NCBI GenBank assembly: GCA_023382975.1 | Contig: JAHDXO010000003.1 | Coordinates: forward strand, 170,632 to 234,631 | Source: Pirellulaceae bacterium | GTDB taxonomy: Bacteria; Planctomycetota; Planctomycetia; Pirellulales; Pirellulaceae | Direction of reading: 5' to 3' | Length of the DNA: 64,000 nucleotides | In this document: in pieces, positions 25,674 to 34,063 of the stretch | Layout: every line of letters starts with the position of its first letter | How positions within the stretch are numbered: the stretch's first letter is position 1 | Program-made: the position numbers and the translations under genes | Notes under the pieces: generated by a model | What the model was told of the DNA's origin: nothing | Database searches by the model: none | Seen by the model: only the letters and a program-made list of their open reading frames with translations

Positions 25674-27232
25674 GTGACGAACGGCGGGGCGAAATCAGTC
25701 GGCGCGGACTACTTCAAGGTGCGGCGGGCCTGTCGGGGCTAGCGCTGTCCGGTTCCGCCGGATTGTCAGCCCGGGCCCTGGCTGCCCAGTCAGCCAGTCA
25801 ACCGAACGCGATCCAGCGGGAGAACGCCCGCGAGGGCGCCACGGACTGGCAACTCACCCGCATCCGCCTGGACCGCTCGACCGGGTTCCGCTCACCGTGG
25901 ATCGAGGGCTACTGCTCGAAGCAGAGCGTGGCGGCGGGCGAGAGCATTCAAATCATGGTCTCGACCGATCCGGCTCGCAAGTTCAAGCTCGAGATCTTCC
26001 GCACCGGCTACTACGGCGGGCGTGGCGCCCGTTTGATGACGACGCTCGGACCATTCGACGGCCGGACGCAATCGGTGCCGCAACCGGGACCGCGGGCCCT
26101 GCACGAATGTCGCTGGGAGCCGACCACCGAAATCACGATTCCCGCCGACTGGACCAGCGGCGTGTACTTGGGCCGGCTCACCACGCTGCCGGACGATGCG
26201 GCCGAGCCTTATTGGCAGAGTTACGTCATCTTCATCGTGCGGGACAACCGTCCAGCCGACGTTCTGTTCCAGTGCAGCGACAATACCTGGCAGGCCTACA
26301 ACCGTTGGCCCAGCGATTTCTCGTTGTACACGCATCCCCAGGGCGGACAAGGGCCTTGGGCCGACGTAAGCTTCGACCGGCCGTACGGGCGGCAGTCGCA
26401 GTACACGGGGATTGTCAACGATCCGCTCTCGGTCGGGTCGGGCGAATACATCTCGTTCGAGTTCCCGATGGCCTACTGGCTCGAAGAGCAGGGCTACGAC
26501 GTCACCTACTGCTCGAACAGCGACCTGCTGGAACCGGACCGTGCCCTGAAATGCAAGGCGCTGCTCAGCGTGGGCCACGACGAATACTGGGACATCCGCC
26601 AGTACCGAAGCGTCGAAAAGCTGCGCGACGCGGGCGTCAGCTTGCTATTCCTCTCCGGAAACTCGGTGTGCTGGGTCAGTCCGTTCAAGCCCAGCAGCGA
26701 CGGGCGAGCCAACCGCATCATCTTCCGCGGGGGGCCGTACGGCGCCGACTACACCTGGGGCAAGGAACGCGAAGTCCAGCACGGCCCCTTTCCCGAACGA
26801 GGGCCGGACGAAGGCTACCTGATGGGTTCGCGCAACATCCGCCCGGTCAACGGCGGCGGCGACTGGGTCTGCACACTGCCCGAACACTGGATCTTCGCCG
26901 ACACGGGGATGAAACGCGGAGACGCGGTGCCGGGCCTGATCGGCTGGGAGTACCACGGCGATCCGCCAACCGATCTGGCCGGCCTGGAGGTGGTCGCTTC
27001 CGGCACGGCTTGGCAGGGCGGTGTTACCCCGCAGCAGTGGACCGCGACCCTCTATCCCGGACCGAAACAGAACTTTGTGTTCAACGCCTCGACGATCTTC
27101 TGGGCTCAGGGCCTGGGTCGTCCGCCCGGTCACACCCTGCCCTGGTCGCACTGGAGCCGTCCCCACGGCCCGGACGCCCGCGTCCAGCAGATCACTCGCA
27201 ACTTGCTGCGACGCGCCGTCTCGGGACGTTGA
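25670..27232 (+). CDS. Tat-exported N,N-dimethylformamidase-like protein
   Basis: 520 residues. A twin-arginine signal (ISRRGLLQGAAGLSGLALSG) marks export of a folded protein. The body matches the C-terminal part of the large subunit of N,N-dimethylformamidase: FKLEIFRTGYYGGRGARLM, VLFQCSDNTWQAYNRWP, YGRQSQYTGI, LSVGHDEYWDIRQYRSVEKL. Proteins with only this domain are common in soil bacteria and their substrate is unknown; real dimethylformamide hydrolysis should not be assumed. Coupled by ATGA to the lyase-like gene. Confidence 0.75.
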   Translation: MSDERRGEISRRGLLQGAAGLSGLALSGSAGLSARALAAQSASQPNAIQRENAREGATDWQLTRIRLDRSTGFRSPWIEGYCSKQSVAAGESIQIMVSTDPARKFKLEIFRTGYYGGRGARLMTTLGPFDGRTQSVPQPGPRALHECRWEPTTEITIPADWTSGVYLGRLTTLPDDAAEPYWQSYVIFIVRDNRPADVLFQCSDNTWQAYNRWPSDFSLYTHPQGGQGPWADVSFDRPYGRQSQYTGIVNDPLSVGSGEYISFEFPMAYWLEEQGYDVTYCSNSDLLEPDRALKCKALLSVGHDEYWDIRQYRSVEKLRDAGVSLLFLSGNSVCWVSPFKPSSDGRANRIIFRGGPYGADYTWGKEREVQHGPFPERGPDEGYLMGSRNIRPVNGGGDWVCTLPEHWIFADTGMKRGDAVPGLIGWEYHGDPPTDLAGLEVVASGTAWQGGVTPQQWTATLYPGPKQNFVFNASTIFWAQGLGRPPGHTLPWSHWSRPHGPDARVQQITRNLLRRAVSGR

Positions 27233-27270
27233 TGAAAGTGGTCGCTTGTGCGTTTTTCGACGAGAACCAG

Positions 27271-27351
27271 CCGAATTCGTGAGAATTCGTACTCTGGGTT
27301 GGTGGCCGTCCGCCAGCGAAACGCGTCCGAATTCGCACGAATTCGGCTACG
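27271..27351. repeat. Two copies of the CCGAATTCGTGCGAATTCGG palindrome
   Basis: CCGAATTCGTGAGAATTCG at 27271-27289 and, inverted, CCGAATTCGCACGAATTCGG at about 27328-27347. Both contain two GAATTC words. A third copy lies at 29119-29138, on the other side of the following gene. Confidence 0.75.
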
Positions 27352-27417
27352 CGCAATTTCCAAGACTCGCGCTGGTCGCGACGGCAGGCGATGGCGAAAA
27401 AGTACCAGGTGCCCTTT

Positions 27418-29079
27418 TCAGTTGCCGTCGCGGAGGCGTTCAAAGTACTGCTTGGTCTGATCGCGTTCGGTCTTGGGTAGACGGACGTCGATCAGCGGGT
27501 CGGGGTCTTGCCGCAACGCGCCGCTGATCTCTTCGCGAGTCTCCACCAAGGAACGGCCCGAGCGGTTCGGCCCGCCAACGGTGCCGGTGACGACCGCCGC
27601 GCCAGCACGGACTTCCCCGCGCACTTGCGATTCGTAGAAGCTGGTGTCGGTGCGTTCCTCCGGCCGATCGCCTTGTCCCTGACCGTCGCCCAGGCCGTCG
27701 CCCTGGCCCTGCCCCTGTCCCTGACCCTGCCCAAAGCCTTGGCCCATGCAACCCTCGCAGCCTTGTCCGTTGCAGGCTTCGCAAGCCATCGCGTCTTTGG
27801 CCATCGCGATGTCGTCCATGATCTCGTTCAGCGTTTCCAACTGATCCATCGCGTCCTGCAACTGCTGCAGATCCTGAGCCAATTGGTCCAGTTGAGCCGC
27901 GGCCTCGCCGCCTTGTCCGTTCTGCAGACACTCCTTGCACTGGTTCAGACTGTCGGCCATCCGCTGCATGCGCTCCATCCCGTCGTTCATCTGATTCAAC
28001 TGGTCCAATTGCCGCTGCATCTTTCCGGCGCCTTCCAAATCGCCCGCGGCTTGTCGCCGCTGAATCTCCTCCTGGAGATCGCGTTTAGCCTGTTCGTGCC
28101 CGTCGACCATCTCCTGCAACTTGTCCCGCAACTGCTCCAGTTGTTTGGCCAACTGCTCTTTCTCTTCCGCCGTCAAGTCGTTGTTCTTCAGTTTGTCCTG
28201 CAGGTTCTTCATCTCGTCCAAGGCCTTTTGAAAATCGCCGTCCTTCATCGCCTGGGCGATCTTGTCCGCCGGCCCTTGCTGGATGTCTTTCAGCCGGTTT
28301 AACTGGTTGCGCATCTGGTCCGCCCCACCCAATTGATCGCGGCGTTTTTCCAAACTCTTGGCCAAGTCGTTCATTTTGGCCAATGCGGCTTTGCGGTCGA
28401 CGCCGCTCTTGTCGGCCAGGTCTTCGAGTCCCTCCTGCAGTTGCTTGAAAAGCAGATCGGTGTCTTCCAGTCCCTTTTCCTGCGCCTTTGCTTCCGCGCG
28501 GGCCAGACGCTTCTTGAGTTCCTGGGCCGACCGGCTCACACGCTCAGCCTCGGCCGACAGCCCGGTTTCGGTCTCGGTGGGCTTCGCGGGCGTGGCGTCG
28601 GGCACGAGCGAGACCAGCACGAAAATAGCTAGCGCCGGAGCCAACGGCAGCAGTGCCCGCCAGTCGCCGCGGATGGGAAAACTGTCGCGCACGTCGATCC
28701 GCTCCACTCGCCGCACCGCGTCCTGGATCAGCGCCTCGCCAATCTCCGTCGTCGATTCGTCGGGATGCAACGCCAACGCACTCGAGACACGTTCCTTCAG
28801 TTGAAAGCGTCGGTCGATCTCGATCGCGGCATCCAGCACGCTGGCCCGCCGGACCAAGCTCCAAACCGTAGCGACAAGCAAGCCCAAACCGATCGAGCCC
28901 CCGATCCAACCGTAGGTCCAGATCTCGCGGTCGATTCCGAGTACCCAGATCTTCGGGATGGCCAGCCCGATCGCTGCCAGGCACAGGGTTGCGAACAGCG
29001 ACCAAGCCGCGATCAGCAGAAACCGCTGTACGATCAAACGACGACGAGCCGTGTTGACTTGCCGTTTAATCTCGTCCAT
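27418..29079 (-). CDS. Membrane-anchored coiled-coil protein with Gly/Gln tail
   Basis: 553 residues, not a named family, though similar proteins occur next to gliding/DUF4175-like genes in planctomycetes. Two TM helices at about 20-40 and 55-80, a third at about 147-163 (LLPLAPALAIFVLVSLV), then roughly 260 residues of coiled coil rich in Gln, Lys, Leu and Asp. Near 435-450 lies CEACNGQGCEGC, a CxxC...CxxC cluster like half of a DnaJ zinc finger, followed by a Gly-Gln repeat (GQGFGQGQGQGQGQGDGLGD). It could be a structural envelope protein. It stands alone between repeat copies. Confidence 0.6.
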   Translation of the reverse strand: MDEIKRQVNTARRRLIVQRFLLIAAWSLFATLCLAAIGLAIPKIWVLGIDREIWTYGWIGGSIGLGLLVATVWSLVRRASVLDAAIEIDRRFQLKERVSSALALHPDESTTEIGEALIQDAVRRVERIDVRDSFPIRGDWRALLPLAPALAIFVLVSLVPDATPAKPTETETGLSAEAERVSRSAQELKKRLARAEAKAQEKGLEDTDLLFKQLQEGLEDLADKSGVDRKAALAKMNDLAKSLEKRRDQLGGADQMRNQLNRLKDIQQGPADKIAQAMKDGDFQKALDEMKNLQDKLKNNDLTAEEKEQLAKQLEQLRDKLQEMVDGHEQAKRDLQEEIQRRQAAGDLEGAGKMQRQLDQLNQMNDGMERMQRMADSLNQCKECLQNGQGGEAAAQLDQLAQDLQQLQDAMDQLETLNEIMDDIAMAKDAMACEACNGQGCEGCMGQGFGQGQGQGQGQGDGLGDGQGQGDRPEERTDTSFYESQVRGEVRAGAAVVTGTVGGPNRSGRSLVETREEISGALRQDPDPLIDVRLPKTERDQTKQYFERLRDGN

Positions 29080-29118
29080 CGCCCGTTTCCTTTCCTTCGG
29101 GGTGCCCTCAGACCGTCG

Positions 29119-29138
29119 CCGAATTCGTGCGAATTCGG
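29119..29138. repeat. Third copy of the CCGAATTCGTGCGAATTCGG palindrome
   Basis: Nearly perfect inverted repeat upstream of the coiled-coil gene; flanking GGATCCTGG resembles the ACTCTGG after copy one, so the repeat unit is longer than the palindrome itself. Confidence 0.7.
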
Positions 29139-29354
29139 ATCCTGGAACTCATCCGCGCGACGCTTCTCGCCACTTCAACCACTTGACGCACTTCATTATA
29201 GCGTGTTTCATCCCGTGGAAAGATGACGTGGCCCGCGTTGTCACCCCAAGCATTCCACTACAATACAGACGAGCGAGGCCGCGAATCGTTCTTGTGGCTC
29301 AGGCTCCCAATTCAGCGCAACCATCTCAAATCCACCAGCGAACCGCAGATCTTC

Positions 29355-29813
29355 ATGCCGAACTCCCCAAGAAATTCCGAGTGCCTGCCCAGCGACGCCG
29401 CAACCCTGCCGTCACCGCGAGATTGGCCGGATGCGGACTTGGTCATCTACGACGGCAACTGCGTATTCTGCCGCGGCCAAGTAGCCCGACTGGCACGATG
29501 GGACAGCCGGAGGCGACTGGCGTTCGTCTCGCTTCACGACCCTTTGGTGGCAGAGCAGTTTCCCGATCTCTCTCACGACGAATTGATGCAGCAGATGTAC
29601 CTGATCACGCGCAGCGGACAACGGTACGGCGGGGCGGCCGTACTGCGCTACCTGACCCGCCGTCTACCTCGTCTTTGGCCGCTCGCGCCACTGCTCCATC
29701 TGCCGTTCAGTCTGCCCGTTTGGCAATGGTTCTACCGACAAGTCGCCAAACGACGCTATCGGCTGAACCGGAACGCGAAGTGCGACGGAGCCTGCGAAAT
29801 TCACCGGCGGTAA
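29355..29813 (+). CDS. DCC-family thiol-disulfide oxidoreductase-like protein (DUF393)
   Basis: 152 residues from the ATG at 29355; the open frame extends 44 codons further but that part is not conserved-looking. The family name comes from the DxxCxxC motif, here YDGNCVFCRGQVARL. Other marks: RRLAFVSLHDPLVAE and the LRYLTRRLPRLWPLAPLL helix, ending WFYRQVAKRRYRLNR. Thioredoxin-like fold predicted to handle thiols; no substrate is known for this family. No ribosome site is obvious, so the start is uncertain. Convergent with the cca gene. Confidence 0.8.
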   Translation: MPNSPRNSECLPSDAATLPSPRDWPDADLVIYDGNCVFCRGQVARLARWDSRRRLAFVSLHDPLVAEQFPDLSHDELMQQMYLITRSGQRYGGAAVLRYLTRRLPRLWPLAPLLHLPFSLPVWQWFYRQVAKRRYRLNRNAKCDGACEIHRR

Positions 29814-29884
29814 GATCTCGGCAGAATCATCGCGGCAGCATGACGGGAATTCAGCGACTGTCGTATTGCTACGCTTCCCAACCA

Positions 29885-31189
29885 TCATTCTGCCGCGATT
29901 TGCCGGGCCAACGCGAGAGCTTCGTCGCGGTTGCGGATGCGGCCTTCCAGTTGGGCGTCGCGCACTCGCTCCAGGATCTGCCGGTAGACGGGACTGGGCG
30001 GTAATCCGCTGGCCCGCAAGTCATTGCCGGTGATCAGCGGCGGAGGGTCCAGTTCCGTGGCGGGCAATTCGAGTTTCCCACGGCAGAATTCGACTTCCTC
30101 GGTCGTCCCGTCCAAGACTTCGGCAACCGCTTGACCGTAAGTCAGCAGCGATGGGCTGAAGCGTTGGATCAGCACTCGCTGCAAACGCGGCCAAGGGATT
30201 CGGCGAGCGGCGCGGACGTCGGTCTCGTGCTCGATCAAGAAGGCGATCTCCGCCCGCTCATCGTTGCTCAGCCGTAATCGCTGCCCGATCGGCTCGATCC
30301 GCTGCGGTCCGTTCTCCTGCTCGGCAACCAGTCCGCGCAGCAAGGCCGCCAAGGCCGCCGACGACGACGGGCGGTTCAGTCGTTCGAGGATCTGCAGCGT
30401 CTGCTGCCAAGCGGCGAGCGACTGGTTGAGCGTCGATCCATCCACCATCTCTTCCAACTCAGGAAAGATCACCGGCAGCAGACCGGACTCGACGAGCAAT
30501 TCGATGCCGCGCCGCCGCTGGGCGTGCTCGAGCATCCGCCGCAACTCGGCCGCGATCCGCTCGGCGCTGACGATGATCATCTGCCTGGCAAGCTGGCGAA
30601 TTGCGTCCAACGTTCCGGGTTCGATCTGAAATCCAAACACTGTGGCGATTCTCACCGCCCGGAGCATCCGCAGTTTGTCCTCGGCGAACCGCTCGAACGG
30701 ATCGCCGATCGCCCGGATCACACGACGCGCCAGATCCTGCTGGCCGCCGACGTAATCGATCACCTGCTCGGCAATCGGATCGAAGAACAGCCCGTTGATC
30801 GTGAAGTCGCGCCGCTGCGCATCCTCGGGAGCGGAACTGAACGTGACGCGATCCGGATGACGCCCGTCGCTGTAGGTGGCATCGCGTCGGAACGTGGCCA
30901 CGTCCACTTGCCCGGCCGATTTGGGACCGAGCACCACGATCACGCCGAATGCCTGACCGATCGCCAGCGTGCGGCGTCGCCCGAACACGTTGCGAATCTG
31001 TTCGGGCGTGGCATCGGTCGCAACGTCGTAGTCCTTGGGGCGCAGGTTCAGCAGATGATCGCGCACACAACCGCCGGCCCACAACGCTTGGAACCCCGCC
31101 TCGCGCAGACGCCGCACGATGTCCAACGCGAACTCGCGGGCTTTGCCGGCATCGAAATCAGGTTGATCGTCCGCGGGAGCCAGTCCCAT
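29885..31189 (-). CDS. cca: CCA-adding tRNA nucleotidyltransferase
   Basis: 434 residues. Adds or repairs the 3' CCA of tRNAs. Class II nucleotidyltransferase motifs are clear: GGCVRD at 39-44, catalytic DYDVATDA (Asp53, Asp55), RRDFTING, and DPFERFAEDKLRMLRAVR, the neck/body element. Some planctomycetes split or duplicate this function; here a single full-length gene is seen. It follows queA by 23 bases on the same strand, making a small tRNA-maturation operon. tRNA-His in this window does not encode its CCA, consistent with need for the enzyme. Confidence 0.92.
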   Translation of the reverse strand: MGLAPADDQPDFDAGKAREFALDIVRRLREAGFQALWAGGCVRDHLLNLRPKDYDVATDATPEQIRNVFGRRRTLAIGQAFGVIVVLGPKSAGQVDVATFRRDATYSDGRHPDRVTFSSAPEDAQRRDFTINGLFFDPIAEQVIDYVGGQQDLARRVIRAIGDPFERFAEDKLRMLRAVRIATVFGFQIEPGTLDAIRQLARQMIIVSAERIAAELRRMLEHAQRRRGIELLVESGLLPVIFPELEEMVDGSTLNQSLAAWQQTLQILERLNRPSSSAALAALLRGLVAEQENGPQRIEPIGQRLRLSNDERAEIAFLIEHETDVRAARRIPWPRLQRVLIQRFSPSLLTYGQAVAEVLDGTTEEVEFCRGKLELPATELDPPPLITGNDLRASGLPPSPVYRQILERVRDAQLEGRIRNRDEALALARQIAAE

Positions 31190-31212
31190 GTCTCAGCAGC
31201 CTCCCCCGTTCG

Positions 31213-32328
31213 CTACAGAATCAGCATGGCATCGCCGTAGCTGAAGAAGCGATACTCTTCGCGAATGGCTTCTTCATAAGCTCGGCGGATCAACTCGTCG
31301 CCGCCGAACGTCCGCACCAGGACCAACAGCGTGCTCTTGGGCAGATGGAAGTTGGTCATCAGAGCGTCGATCGCCCGGAACCGGTAGGGAGGCCGGATGA
31401 ACAGATCCGTCTCGCCCTGCCATGCTCGCAATTCCGTAGACGGGACAGGCTCCGGGTCGCGGATGCCCGGTGCCTGTCCCGTCTGGAGAGACTCCTGCGA
31501 CGATGCCTCCGCGGCAACGCTCTCCAGCGTGCGGACGACCGTGGTGCCCACGGCGATCAGACGACCCCCGGCCGCTCGAATTTGGTTCAGCCGCTCGGCC
31601 GTCATCGCGTCCAGCGACGCCCATTCCGAGTGCATCTTGTGATCGCTCAGCCGATCGACGGCCACTGGGCGAAAGGTGCCCAAGCCGACGTGCAAGGTAA
31701 CGCGATGGATTTCGACCCCCAGATTCCGGATGCGTTGCAGCAAGTCCGGAGTGAAGTGCAGCCCGGCTGTCGGCGCGGCCACCGCGCCCGGTTTCTCGGC
31801 GAATACCGTCTGGTAGTTCTCCTGGTCGTCATCCACCATCTCGCCGTCGCGAATGTAGGGCGGCAGCGGCACTCGGCCCACGCGATCCAACAGTTCCAGC
31901 GTCGATTCCCGGGCGTCCGGGCGCGCCGCCCATTGTCCATCGCCCAGTGGGGACAGCAGCATCAGACGGCAAACCCCGCGATGCTGCCGGTCCACCAGCG
32001 TGACCGTCTCGCCCGCCGACAATTTGCCGCGAGTCTTGGACAGGATCTGCCAGTTTCCCGCCTCGTCGGCGGACAGAAACAGGCCTGTCCAGCGGCCCTG
32101 CGTATTGGTCCGGTATCCCACCAGTCGCGCCGGGATGACCCGAGTATCGTTCAGCACCAAACAGTCGGTCGGATTCAGAAACTCGGGCAGGTTCCGCACA
32201 TGGCTGTGTTCCCAACGGCCGGATTCGCGATGCACGACCAGCAACCGCGCATCCGACCGGCAAGCCAGCGGCCGCTGCGCAATCCGCTCGCGAGGCAGTT
32301 CGTAATCGTACACGTCGATCTCGGCCAT
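31213..32328 (-). CDS. queA: S-adenosylmethionine:tRNA ribosyltransferase-isomerase
   Basis: 371 residues. Transfers the ribosyl part of S-adenosylmethionine to preQ1 in tRNA, giving epoxyqueuosine. Seen: YDYELPRERIAQRPL, LVLNDTRVIPARL, YQTVFAEKPGAVAAPTAGLHFT, HVGLGTFRPV, AVGTTVVRTLES, and TNFHLPKSTLLVLV near the C-terminus. Between TLES and GETDLFI there are about 35 residues instead of the 15-18 usual in E. coli and Bacillus; the extra part is encoded by an in-frame palindrome (31438-31484). Precedes cca. Confidence 0.93.
   Translation of the reverse strand: MAEIDVYDYELPRERIAQRPLACRSDARLLVVHRESGRWEHSHVRNLPEFLNPTDCLVLNDTRVIPARLVGYRTNTQGRWTGLFLSADEAGNWQILSKTRGKLSAGETVTLVDRQHRGVCRLMLLSPLGDGQWAARPDARESTLELLDRVGRVPLPPYIRDGEMVDDDQENYQTVFAEKPGAVAAPTAGLHFTPDLLQRIRNLGVEIHRVTLHVGLGTFRPVAVDRLSDHKMHSEWASLDAMTAERLNQIRAAGGRLIAVGTTVVRTLESVAAEASSQESLQTGQAPGIRDPEPVPSTELRAWQGETDLFIRPPYRFRAIDALMTNFHLPKSTLLVLVRTFGGDELIRRAYEEAIREEYRFFSYGDAMLIL
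31438..31484. repeat. In-frame palindromic insertion inside queA
   Basis: AGACGGGACAGGCTCCGGG (31438-31456) and CCCGGTGCCTGTCCCGTCT (31466-31484) pair at 18 of 19 positions around nine bases. It lies within the queA coding sequence and reads through as LQTGQAPGIRDPEPVPSTEL, in a loop region, without frameshift or stop. Confidence 0.75.
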
Positions 32329-32385
32329 GTGTCGCTAGGACTCTTTCAATAGTGCTGGAGTTCGCGTTTCCGTCCAGTTACCGCG

Positions 32386-32442
32386 AAAAAAAAACGATGC
32401 GGGGGCGCACACTCCAACAAAACGGTTCTTGTCGCCCTCATC
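32386..32442 (-). terminator. Probable intrinsic terminator after the ECF sigma gene
   Basis: On the minus strand a stem GATG-A-GGGCG pairs with CGCCC-CCG-CATC around a loop with its own ACAA/TTGT pairing, followed directly by GTTTTTTTTT (nine T at 32386-32394). It lies 20-75 bases after the sigma stop and 58 bases before queA. Confidence 0.5.
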
Positions 32443-32460
32443 CGTTGCGACTCGACCACG

Positions 32461-33108
32461 TTAAGGCTCGTACAGCTCGGGGAAGACGTCGGAGGATAGC
32501 CCTTGCTTGCGGATGATGGTCCGCAGGCGGGACAGGAAGTCGAATTTATAGTTGGCCACCTGCTGTTCGGACAAGGCCAACTCGGCCGCGACCTCTTTGT
32601 TGGCCCAGCCGCAGACGAAGAGCAGCTCGATGCACTTCAGCTTGGTCCACTCGCCCTTGTCGCGCCAGTGGTCGACCTGGGTCTGCAGCGCCTCGACAAC
32701 GGCCTTCTCCTCCAGTCCCCGCCGCTCGACGCTGCGGGCGATGCTGCTAGCCACCCGGGCCGAACCAGGAATCTGCAGTTCGGTTCCGTCGCTGTCGGCG
32801 GTGGCGGTCGACATCTGCAATGCCGGGCGCCGGCCCTCGCGGCGCAGATGATCGGTCAGCTTGTAGGCGCAGATCGAGAATAGATAGCTCTCCAGCGAGC
32901 GGCGACCGTCGAAGTTCGGCAGACTGCGGAGAAAGCCGACGAAGGTCTCCTGGACGATGTCCTCGGCCACCGTCCGCCGCCCGACCCGCGTCTCGGCGAA
33001 CGCCAACAACCGGCCCTCGTAGCGTGCGATCAAATCGCGCCACGCATCGGCATCGCCTTGGCGAATCCGTTCGATCAGAAGAGATTCCGCTTGGGAAACG
33101 TCGGGCAT
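32461..33108 (-). CDS. ECF sigma factor of a kinase-linked operon
   Basis: 215 residues from ATG at 33108. Region 2: DADAWRDLIARYEGRLLAFA and EDIVQETFVGFLRSLPNFD, with SLESYLFSICAYKLTDHLRREGR. Region 4: KCIELLFVCGWANKEVAAELALSEQQVANYKFDFLSRLR. The 60-residue linker and lack of a neighbouring anti-sigma gene set it apart from the other two sigma factors here. It ends an operon with a Ser/Thr kinase and an FHA protein; planctomycete ECF groups associated with such kinases are known from comparative genomics. Control by phosphorylation instead of an anti-sigma is a reasonable inference. Confidence 0.88.
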   Translation of the reverse strand: MPDVSQAESLLIERIRQGDADAWRDLIARYEGRLLAFAETRVGRRTVAEDIVQETFVGFLRSLPNFDGRRSLESYLFSICAYKLTDHLRREGRRPALQMSTATADSDGTELQIPGSARVASSIARSVERRGLEEKAVVEALQTQVDHWRDKGEWTKLKCIELLFVCGWANKEVAAELALSEQQVANYKFDFLSRLRTIIRKQGLSSDVFPELYEP

Positions 33109-33115
33109 GCCACCA

Positions 33116-34063
33116 CTACATCTGGAGAATCCGACCGGCCAGCACCGCACCGGCCGTGACCAGAACCAGTATCGCGGCTGCAGCCGTCCACTGCAAGCGG
33201 CCCGTGTAGAAGCCGCGTGTGGCCGTGTCCAGGCGGAAATACCCCAGAAAGACGCCCATCAGCGCCAAGAGCAATCCGAACCCCAACGCAGTGCCAAGCA
33301 ACCGGCCTTTCACAATCCACTCGCGCCAGTGCCGGTCCAGTTCCGCGCGGCGTCCGTCCAGTTCGCGGCGGAATTCCTGGTCGAACGCCAACTGGGCATG
33401 CATCTGGTGCATCGGGCCGAACGAGACTTTGATAACTTCGTGGTACGTCTTGTCAGACGGCACTAGGCGCCGCTTGATCTCGTCCAGGTCGTAGCGGACA
33501 AACGTCGAGGCACTGAACCGCTCGGCGTACATATTGCCCAAGTACCAATCCACATACCGCCCGACCGCCAGCTCCAGCTCGCGGTCCAGCGCCTTGCGGC
33601 ACTCCCGCTCGGTCTCGTGCGGTCCCGACGAGACGGCCGTCGTATGGACATCGCCGGTGCGAACGTCCTCGGCCTCGACCCATGCGGGCCGCGGCGGGAT
33701 GACCACTTCGCCCGTCTCGACCGCGATGTCCTCCGACAACGCGTCGGGCGGGCTGGCGGCGGATTCGGCCTCCGATGCCGGCTCGGCTGCTTCACTCGAA
33801 TCGGCGACTGGTTCGGCGGCGACCAGCATCGCCTCGTCCTCGGCGACGACCGCAGGTGCCGCAACCGCGGCGGATTCGTCGGCAATGGCGGTCCGCGTCT
33901 CGCGGCTCTGCACTCTCGACAAGTAAATTCCGCAGGGCGAACTCACCACGAGCAGCGCGACGATGCCCAGCATGGCAACACCGGAGGTCCGGCGCGAATC
34001 CACGATGCGAATCGCCACAGCAAGCAGGGCGATCGCCAGCAGCAAGATGAGGATTAGATTCAT
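33116..34063 (-). CDS. Four-TM membrane protein of the kinase operon
   Basis: 315 residues, no named family recognised. Two TM helices at the N-terminus (2-20, 29-49), an Ala/Glu/Pro-rich acidic linker (about 55-130), a charged helical domain (about 150-250, RKALDRELELAVGRYVDWYL) and two C-terminal TM helices (about 256-277 and 291-312). Its start overlaps the kinase stop (ATGA) and its stop is 7 bases before the sigma gene, so all three are cotranslated. The central domain may be a sensor or kinase substrate. Confidence 0.7.
   Translation of the reverse strand: MNLILILLLAIALLAVAIRIVDSRRTSGVAMLGIVALLVVSSPCGIYLSRVQSRETRTAIADESAAVAAPAVVAEDEAMLVAAEPVADSSEAAEPASEAESAASPPDALSEDIAVETGEVVIPPRPAWVEAEDVRTGDVHTTAVSSGPHETERECRKALDRELELAVGRYVDWYLGNMYAERFSASTFVRYDLDEIKRRLVPSDKTYHEVIKVSFGPMHQMHAQLAFDQEFRRELDGRRAELDRHWREWIVKGRLLGTALGFGLLLALMGVFLGYFRLDTATRGFYTGRLQWTAAAAILVLVTAGAVLAGRILQM

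Noticed and set aside
25670..27232. True N,N-dimethylformamidase
   Set aside because: Only one domain of the large subunit is present, there is no small subunit gene, and the protein has a Tat export signal; a different amide substrate is more likely.
29223..29354. Longer N-terminus for the DCC-family protein
   Set aside because: The 44 extra codons have no family similarity, no signal peptide and no ribosome site; the start at 29355 gives the usual family length.
29829..29899. Inverted repeat ATCGCGGCAG / CTGCCGCGAT between the DCC and cca genes
   Set aside because: The loop is over 50 bases and one arm lies in the cca coding end, so a functional hairpin is doubtful.
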